Source of the DNA: an uncultured Ruthenibacterium sp.
Lineage (GTDB): Bacteria > Bacillota > Clostridia > Oscillospirales > Ruminococcaceae
Assembly (NCBI GenBank): GCA_910587145.1
Contig: CAJUMH010000035.1
Location: 1 to 26,847 of the forward strand
Reading direction: 5' to 3'
DNA length: 26,847 bases
Program-made: the position numbers and the translations under genes
Notes under the pieces: model-generated
Told to the model about the DNA's origin: nothing
The model's input: only the letters and a program-made list of their open reading frames with translations
The model's database searches: none
In this document: in pieces, positions 22,324 to 26,847 of the stretch
Position numbering within the stretch: position 1 is the stretch's first letter
Layout: every line of letters starts with the position of its first letter

Positions 22324-24162
22324 ATGACTGTTTTTGACGCGATCCGCCTTGTGGGCGGCCTTGCGCTGTTTTTATACGGCATGTCCATTATGGGCACCGG
22401 GCTGGAAAAATGTGCGGGCGGCAAAATGGAGAGCATCCTGCAGAAGATTACTTCGTCCACGTGGCTGGCGGTGCTGCTGGGCGCGGCTATCAGCGCGCTC
22501 ATCCACTCCAGCTCGGGCACCACGGTGATCGTGGTCGGCCTTGTGAACTCCGGCATCATGCAGCTTTCGCAGGCCATCGGCGTAATCATGGGTGCCAACA
22601 TCGGCACCACCGTCACCAGCCAGATCCTGCGGCTGGCCGATATAGAGGAGGGCGGCCTGATCACCCGGCTTTTAAGCCCGTCAAACCTTGCGCCGATCTT
22701 TGTCGCTGTGGGAGCGGTGCTGTTTGTGTTCCTCAAATCGCCGCGCAAGCGCGATTGGGGCCAGATCTGTATGGGCATCGGCCTTTTGTTTACCGGCATG
22801 GAATCCATGATGCAGGCCGTGAGCGGCCTGCAGAATTCTCCGCTGTTCGCGTGGCTGTTTGCGACGCTGCAAAATCCCGTTCTCGGCCTGCTGGCCGGCA
22901 CGCTCATCACCGTGGCCGTGCAAAGCTCAACGGCCTCGGTGGGTATTCTGCAGGCGCTTTCCAGCACGGGGCTTGTCACCTGGGGCAGTGCCATCCCCAT
23001 CATACTGGGGCAGAACATCGGCACCACGTCCACCTCGCTCATCGCCTCAGTGGGCACCTCCAAGGCCGCCAAGCGCACCGCCATGGTACACGTGTATTTT
23101 AACGTGATCGGTTCCATCGTTTTTATGGGCGCGATCTATGGCGCAAAAGCGATGATAGGCTTTCCGTGGTGGAGCGATACCATCGGTATGGGCGAGATCG
23201 CCAATTTTCATACCCTGTTCAACGTGGCGGCCACGCTGCTGTTCCTGCCGTTTACGAAGCTGCTGGCAGGGCTGGCGGAAATGACGTTTCCGGACAAGGC
23301 CGGCGAGGCGCCGGCGCTGGAGATCCCCCTGTTGGACGAGCTGCTGCTCTCCTCGCCGTCTGTGGCGATCCAGCAGGCGAAGAGCGCGGTAGAAACCATG
23401 GCGCGCAGCGCTTACGCCAACTACTGCGAGGCCGTTCCCGTACTGTACAGCCACGACGCCGAAACGCTGAACCTCATTCAGCAGCGGGAGGCCGTTGTGG
23501 ATAAGCTGGAGGTCAGCATCAGCAACTATCTGGTGAAGGTATCCGACCGGCAGCTGAGCGAACGCGAATCCCACGCCGTCAACGAGCTTCTGCACTTTGT
23601 GGTGGAGTACGAGCGCATCGGCGATTATGCCATCAACGTGGTGGAGCGCAGCGGCGAGATGTTCGATAAAGAGATTGTCTTTTCCTCTGAGGCGCGGCGC
23701 GAGCTTGCACTGGTGGACGGCGCGATCCGCGAGATTCTGGAGATTACGCTCGCGGCGTTCCTTGCGGACGATCTGCGTCGGGCCGAGCAGGTGGAGCCGC
23801 TGGAGGAAACCATCGACCTGATGATCGAAACGCTGCGCGACCGGCACATTCTGCGCCTGAAGGACGGCGTGTGCGGCATTGAAAACGGCATTATTTTCCT
23901 CGAGATCCTCACAAATTTAGAGCGCATTTCCGATCACTGCTCCAACATTGCCGCACGCATTGTGGGCGAGGAATCGGATGACAGCCACTTTGATGCGCAC
24001 GAGTTCCGCCGCAACATGCACGACGGCCTCGTGCCGGATTTCAACGAGCTGCTGCATCATTATCAGGAGAAATATTACGCGCCGCTGGATGCCGGCGCGG
24101 CGGACGCGGCCGCGGCCGAGCAAGCCGCAGCCGGGGCTGCCGCTGGCAAGGCCGCGATATAA
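22324..24162 (+). CDS. Na+/phosphate cotransporter with C-terminal PhoU-like domain
   Basis: This 612-residue protein imports phosphate with sodium. The two inverted membrane repeats are marked by HSSSGTT at 61-67 with GANIGTT at 90-96, and by QSSTAS at 200-205 with GQNIGTT at 229-235, the NptA/YjbB-type signature. From about 345 to 565 the protein is helical and PhoU-like (YERIGDYAINVVERSGEMF and a later LERISDHCSNIAARI), likely sensing or controlling transport. The last 25 residues are an Ala-rich tail encoded by a sequence that is duplicated just downstream. A promoter lies about 85 bp upstream; the Shine-Dalgarno site is weak (GGGGG at about 10 nt). Confidence 0.94.
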   Translation: MTVFDAIRLVGGLALFLYGMSIMGTGLEKCAGGKMESILQKITSSTWLAVLLGAAISALIHSSSGTTVIVVGLVNSGIMQLSQAIGVIMGANIGTTVTSQILRLADIEEGGLITRLLSPSNLAPIFVAVGAVLFVFLKSPRKRDWGQICMGIGLLFTGMESMMQAVSGLQNSPLFAWLFATLQNPVLGLLAGTLITVAVQSSTASVGILQALSSTGLVTWGSAIPIILGQNIGTTSTSLIASVGTSKAAKRTAMVHVYFNVIGSIVFMGAIYGAKAMIGFPWWSDTIGMGEIANFHTLFNVAATLLFLPFTKLLAGLAEMTFPDKAGEAPALEIPLLDELLLSSPSVAIQQAKSAVETMARSAYANYCEAVPVLYSHDAETLNLIQQREAVVDKLEVSISNYLVKVSDRQLSERESHAVNELLHFVVEYERIGDYAINVVERSGEMFDKEIVFSSEARRELALVDGAIREILEITLAAFLADDLRRAEQVEPLEETIDLMIETLRDRHILRLKDGVCGIENGIIFLEILTNLERISDHCSNIAARIVGEESDDSHFDAHEFRRNMHDGLVPDFNELLHHYQEKYYAPLDAGAADAAAAEQAAAGAAAGKAAI

Positions 24163-24222
24163 AAAAGCAAAGGCCGGCATGGCTGCCGCCGGCAAGGCCG
24201 CGATATCAAAAAGTAAGGCCGG
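24135..24222 (+). repeat. 46-bp-period tandem duplication across the Na/Pi stop codon
   Basis: A segment starting GGCTGCCGCTGGCAAGGCCG occurs at 24135-24177 and again at 24181-24222 with few changes. In the first copy the Na/Pi frame ends at TAA; the matching codon in the second copy is TCA. Confidence 0.8.
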
Positions 24223-24367
24223 AGCCCTTTCCGTTTGGCCGGAAAATGCCGGCGGAGGGGCTTTCGGTATGGAAGCATCTGCGCGCACGCCCAAAGGGCG
24301 CTTTTTTGCCGCCCTGCTGCTTTTGGGCAAAATGGATCTTCCCCGTGCGCACGCAAAGGAGAACGCC

Positions 24368-24871
24368 ATGAAACTGCCGAAAGTGTTTTTTCGCAAGCTG
24401 CTGCTGGGCGTTGTGCTGGTGGCGCTGGCCGCCGGGATAACGATGTTTATCAAAGAAACGTTGGATACGCGAAACCCCGAAGCCTCGCTGCCGCTCATCA
24501 CGGTGCAATACGGCGATGAGGTTTTTGTACAGGATAAAGAAGTGCGCCGCGCCGGATGGGAATGGAACTTTTTTTTAACGCGGCAAAAAACGCCGGCGCT
24601 TTCCATCGAGGACGTGCCGCTTTCCCCGGTGACGGTGCTGCCCGCCTCTCCCCTGCACATCAGCTTTACCAAAAACCCCACGCGGCTGCGCGTATTGCGT
24701 GCCGCCGGCGAAAGCCCTTCGGAATATATCGAGCTTGCGGACGCGGGCAACGGCGCTTTTTCCAGCCCCACCATGCCGGGCCTGTACTATTATAAGGTGC
24801 AGGCTGAATGGCAGGGCCGCGGCTTTATCCAGTACTACTTTGCGCTGGAGGTGCGCGATTTAATGGCGTAA
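24368..24871 (+). CDS. Hypothetical protein with N-terminal membrane anchor
   Basis: I do not recognise this 167-residue protein. An N-terminal Lys/Arg cluster is followed by one hydrophobic helix (about 9-26), so it is an anchored or secreted protein with its domain outside. The rest is strand-rich, with TVQYGDEVFVQDKEV, a W/F-rich stretch (GWEWNFF) and an end segment GLYYYKVQAEWQGRGFIQYY that looks like an immunoglobulin-like fold. AAAGGAG lies 7 nt before the ATG at 24368. The same frame is open upstream through the duplicated segment to about 23948. It follows the Na/Pi gene by 205 bp with no clear promoter of its own. Confidence 0.78.
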   Translation: MKLPKVFFRKLLLGVVLVALAAGITMFIKETLDTRNPEASLPLITVQYGDEVFVQDKEVRRAGWEWNFFLTRQKTPALSIEDVPLSPVTVLPASPLHISFTKNPTRLRVLRAAGESPSEYIELADAGNGAFSSPTMPGLYYYKVQAEWQGRGFIQYYFALEVRDLMA

Positions 24872-25179
24872 AATCTGCCCGGCGCCCAAAAGCCTGAAAG
24901 CCACAAGGAAAACCGCAGGGGAAAACGAATATGAAAATACGGCGCGTGTGGGAACACAGCGGCAGCGGCAGCATTCTATGATACGAATCCATCCCTAACA
25001 GGAACAAAAGCTGCCTGCCGTTACGGGCGGTTCCGTCAGAAAACAAAGCCGCAGGGTTCTGCGCGGCAGGCGCCGGCGCATGCGGCGTGCGGTATGGCGG
25101 CCGGCTTTTGAAAATCCGAAATATTGCAAAATCTTATCGGCTTTATCGTAAATTTATTTACAAATCGAAGCGTCTGCTC
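24872..25179. other. Intergenic stretch, no gene supported
   Basis: This segment precedes the tRNA promoter. GCCTGCCG (25013-25020) can pair with CGGCAGGC (25064-25071) over a long loop, without a T-run. A 16-codon frame at 24931 has a weak AGGGG upstream but no other support. The A/T content rises from about 25110. Confidence 0.4.
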
Positions 25180-25208
25180 TTGACAGCGCCAGACCGCTAT
25201 GATAAAAT
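25180..25208 (+). promoter_or_regulatory. Sigma-A promoter of the tRNA-Ser pair
   Basis: A perfect TTGACA (25180-25185), 17 bp, TAAAAT (25203-25208). It lies 125 bp before the first tRNA and is strong, as expected for stable RNA. Confidence 0.8.
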
Positions 25209-25333
25209 AAATAACACGTTCCGATGAGCGGCGTTTGGATCTCGGATCACAATTGCGGCGCAGGGGGATGTCCGCGTTTTGCACGCGCGGCCGCATACGG
25301 CGGGCCGTGGTGCTTCGCTGCGGGTCTGGCCGG

Positions 25334-25421
25334 GGAGAGGTGTCCGAGCGGTTTAAGGAGGCGGTCTTGAAAACCGTTGAACAGCAATGTTCCGTGGGTT
25401 CGAATCCCACCTTCTCCGCCA
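25334..25421 (+). tRNA. tRNA-Ser (anticodon TGA)
   Basis: The acceptor arm pairs GGAGAGG (25334-25340) with CTTCTCC (25411-25417), allowing one G-U pair. The anticodon TGA is at 25368-25370 in CTTGAAA. There is a long variable arm, as in class II tRNAs, and a T-arm GTGGGTTCGAATCCCAC. CCA is encoded (25419-25421). Confidence 0.97.
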
Positions 25422-25481
25422 TTCATTTTCGCATCGGCCGGGTGCATACAGGTTTATATTTTTACAAAACGCTGCCATTTT

Positions 25482-25571
25482 GGAGAAGTACTCAAGTGGT
25501 GACGAGGCGCCCCTGCTAAGGGCGTAGGTCGGGAAACCGGCGCGAGGGTTCAAATCCCTCCTTCTCCGCCA
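25482..25571 (+). tRNA. tRNA-Ser (anticodon GCT)
   Basis: The acceptor GGAGAAG (25482-25488) pairs with CTTCTCC (25561-25567). The anticodon GCT is at 25515-25517. A long variable arm and the T-loop GGTTCAAATCC are present, and CCA is encoded (25569-25571). It is 60 bp after the TGA tRNA-Ser and probably shares its transcript. Confidence 0.97.
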
Positions 25572-25617
25572 AAACCGTGCTGCAGAGCCATTTTAAGGCT
25601 TTCGGCACGGTTTTTTT
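25571..25617 (+). terminator. Terminator after the tRNA-Ser pair
   Basis: AAAACCGTGC (25571-25580) pairs with GCACGGTTTT (25605-25614), with an inner AGCC/GGCT pair and seven T's at 25611-25617. It begins at the last base of the tRNA CCA end. Confidence 0.88.
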
Positions 25618-25702
25618 GCTGCTTTTCGCTGCCGGTTTCCGGTTTTTTTGCTGCTGCCGTGCGGATTGCCCTGCACGTGTGATTGCAGGGTTTGACTGCT
25701 AT

Positions 25703-25855
25703 GGCACAACAGTGGTTACAAAGGAGCAGTGGAACGACATTGTAATAATCTCTCAGGAATCCCATTTTCTCTGGCGTGGAATCGTCGCGGAAGCGGGTCC
25801 ATGGGTGGACAGGTGCTTCAAGGGCCATGAGGTGTTCACCATTATGGGGATGTAA
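25703..25855 (+). pseudogene. Possible 3' remnant of an unidentified gene
   Basis: About 50 codons ending in TAA at 25853-25855 have the look of a real protein end: Trp, aromatic and acidic residues in VTKEQWNDIVIISQE, FLWRGIVAEAGPWVDRCF and HEVFTIMGM. The frame continues upstream only into the tRNA terminator, and no start or ribosome binding site is visible. I infer the 5' part was lost when this DNA joined the tRNA-Ser region. The family is not recognised. Confidence 0.4.
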
Positions 25856-25976
25856 CTTCCCATTTATCAGGCGGTTAGCCACAATGGATAGCTGCCTCTC
25901 CGGCCATTTCGACGGATGAGAAAATTTATAGACATTTATCAACACGAAAGGAAAAGGGACAATGAAAAGGTGTCTC

Positions 25977-26003
25977 TTGCGTCCTTTCCTCTTATGATAT
26001 AAT
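25977..26003 (+). promoter_or_regulatory. Probable promoter before the LytTR regulator gene
   Basis: A perfect TATAAT (25998-26003) has TTGCGT 15 bp upstream (25977-25982), a short spacer. A hairpin, GGGACA paired with TGTCTC, lies directly upstream (near 25956-25976). Transcription would begin near 26010. Confidence 0.5.
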
Positions 26004-26020
26004 GCCAGAGACAAGCTGCG

Positions 26021-26054
26021 CCGTCCAGTTACGCTATCAAACCGTCCAGTCACG
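26021..26054 (+). promoter_or_regulatory. Candidate LytTR/AgrA-type binding site (two direct repeats)
   Basis: CCAGTTACG (26025-26033) and CCAGTCACG (26046-26054) are direct repeats separated by exactly 12 bp; each is preceded by CCGT, so 13 bases repeat with a 21-bp period. LytTR-domain regulators such as AgrA bind 9-bp direct repeats with 12-bp spacing. The site is 59 bp before a LytTR regulator gene, which suggests autoregulation. Confidence 0.6.
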
Positions 26055-26112
26055 TCAACCGGGCTTACCCTGACGACCTTTTGAACGAATAAACAGGTAG
26101 AGGAATATCGCC

Positions 26113-26844
26113 ATGATAAGAATCGCAATTTGTGATGATGAAGCCCCGACCCGCGCCTATCTCTCGTCATTGATTAGGGCGCAGTCCTGCCCCTGTGAGA
26201 TCGTGGAGTACGCTTCTGCCAATGATTATCTCGCGGACACCCAGGAACTTGACCTTCTTTTTCTGGACATAGAGCTGGCCCCCTCTGGCTCTGGCCTGGA
26301 CGGTATGGCCCTGGCCCGGACGATCAGGGAACGGACAACTGGGCCGCAGCCGGTCATTATCTTCGTGACCGGCTATGAGCGGTACGTGTTCGACGCCTTT
26401 GACGTGGGGGCGTTCCAATATCTGCTGAAGCCGGTAGACGAGGAAAAGTTTGCCCAAGTTTTTACCCGCGCCGTGGAACAGATTGAGGCGGGCCGTGTTC
26501 AGCCGCAGCTTTCCCACGCGCTCACGCTTCAATCTGCTGGCACCAGCCGAACCGTACCGCTGGACAGCATCTATTACATTGAAAGCAGCAATCACAAGGT
26601 AGTCCTGCGTCTAAAAGACGGGGAATTTTCCTGTTACGCGAAAATCCGGGACTTGGAGGCGGAGCTGGGCGATCAGTTCTTCCGTGTCCACAAGGGCTAT
26701 CTGGTCAATCTCGCCTATGTGGAGGGGTACAGCAAGACGGAGCTGACGCTGACCAATGGGGAAAAGCTGTTGATCTCCAAATACAAGTACCAGGACTTCG
26801 TGAAAGCCTACCTCCGCTTTGTGAAAAGGGGGGCTGGCCTATGA
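26113..26844 (+). CDS. LytTR-family response regulator (AgrA/VirR-like)
   Basis: This 243-residue protein has an N-terminal receiver domain with acidic pocket D8-D9, phospho-acceptor D52 in LLFLD52IE, T86 and K106 (LLKPVD). A C-terminal LytTR DNA-binding domain spans about 140-238 (SIYYIESSNHKVVLRLKDGE, FFRVHKGYLVNLAYVEGY, LISKYKYQDF). Such proteins answer to a membrane histidine kinase, often in peptide quorum sensing or bacteriocin control. GAGG lies about 10 nt before the ATG at 26113. The stop TGA overlaps the ATG of the next gene (ATGA), so the two are co-translated. Codon use is less GC-biased than the genes to the left, suggesting transfer. Confidence 0.94.
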   Translation: MIRIAICDDEAPTRAYLSSLIRAQSCPCEIVEYASANDYLADTQELDLLFLDIELAPSGSGLDGMALARTIRERTTGPQPVIIFVTGYERYVFDAFDVGAFQYLLKPVDEEKFAQVFTRAVEQIEAGRVQPQLSHALTLQSAGTSRTVPLDSIYYIESSNHKVVLRLKDGEFSCYAKIRDLEAELGDQFFRVHKGYLVNLAYVEGYSKTELTLTNGEKLLISKYKYQDFVKAYLRFVKRGAGL

Positions 26845-26847
26845 GCG
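26841..26847 (+). CDS. Start of an overlapping gene, perhaps the cognate sensor kinase (cut by window edge)
   Basis: Only ATG-AGC-G is inside the window. The 4-base ATGA overlap with the response regulator stop indicates translational coupling. In LytTR systems the coupled downstream gene is commonly a GHKL histidine kinase; that identity is inference alone. Confidence 0.45.

Noticed and set aside
25036..25447. Minus-strand frames containing GFEPTEHCCST or GGIRTHGTLLFN
   Set aside because: These are well-known spurious proteins translated from the antisense of tRNA-Ser genes.
25353..25553. Minus-strand frame with RRWDSNPRNIAVQRF
   Set aside because: It is antisense of the two tRNA-Ser genes, an artefact of the same kind.

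Overview
The window looks like chromosome from a high-GC, anaerobic, gut-type Clostridia (Oscillospirales/Ruminococcaceae-like). The grounds are the ylxM-ffh-rpsP-khpA cluster, AGGAGG-type ribosome binding sites, sigma-A promoters, an Fe-S aldo/keto reductase, PepV and NusG-II-type small proteins. This placement is inference from gene content; no 16S or other marker is present. GC is high throughout except in two places: a short segment near 10.54-10.74 kb and everything after about 25.7 kb.

Layout. (1) 1-3.5 kb: two divergent cell-wall genes, a D,D-carboxypeptidase (minus, running off the left edge) and murC (plus). (2) 3.5-6.0 kb: a minus-strand translation/secretion operon, ylxM-ffh-rpsP-khpA, converging with murC on a bidirectional terminator. 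(3) 6.1-10.5 kb: plus-strand genes for an unrecognised polytopic membrane protein, an Fe-S aldo/keto reductase, RuvX and an acyl-ACP thioesterase. (4) 10.5-11.8 kb: a lower-GC spacer, then an HPr-like protein with Arg at position 46 and an ECF sigma factor, both minus. (5) 12.2-16.7 kb: a UMF1-type MFS permease, a zinc-dependent phospholipase C-like protein and a MATE-MarR operon. (6) 16.8-21.7 kb (minus): a 39-bp tandem repeat, an M23 (EnvC-like) peptidase, guaB, a 575-bp intergenic region and pepV. (7) 21.8-24.9 kb (plus): a membrane-anchored NusG-II protein, a Na/Pi cotransporter with a PhoU-like tail and an anchored hypothetical protein. (8) 25.2-25.6 kb: two tRNA-Ser genes with a promoter and terminator. 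(9) 25.7 kb to the end: lower-GC DNA with a gene remnant, a LytTR response regulator and the first bases of an overlapping gene, perhaps the edge of an element inserted by tRNA-Ser.

The genes are mostly housekeeping: wall synthesis and remodelling, SRP targeting, purine synthesis, peptide, phosphate and lipid metabolism. The unusual content is between them. Several promoters carry short direct repeats about 19-24 bp apart. The clearest are a 22-bp pair over a consensus promoter with no annotated product upstream of guaB, a 23-bp pair over the HPr -35 box, and a 9-12-9 pair of LytTR/AgrA geometry before the LytTR gene. No CRISPR array, intact insertion sequence or phage gene was found.
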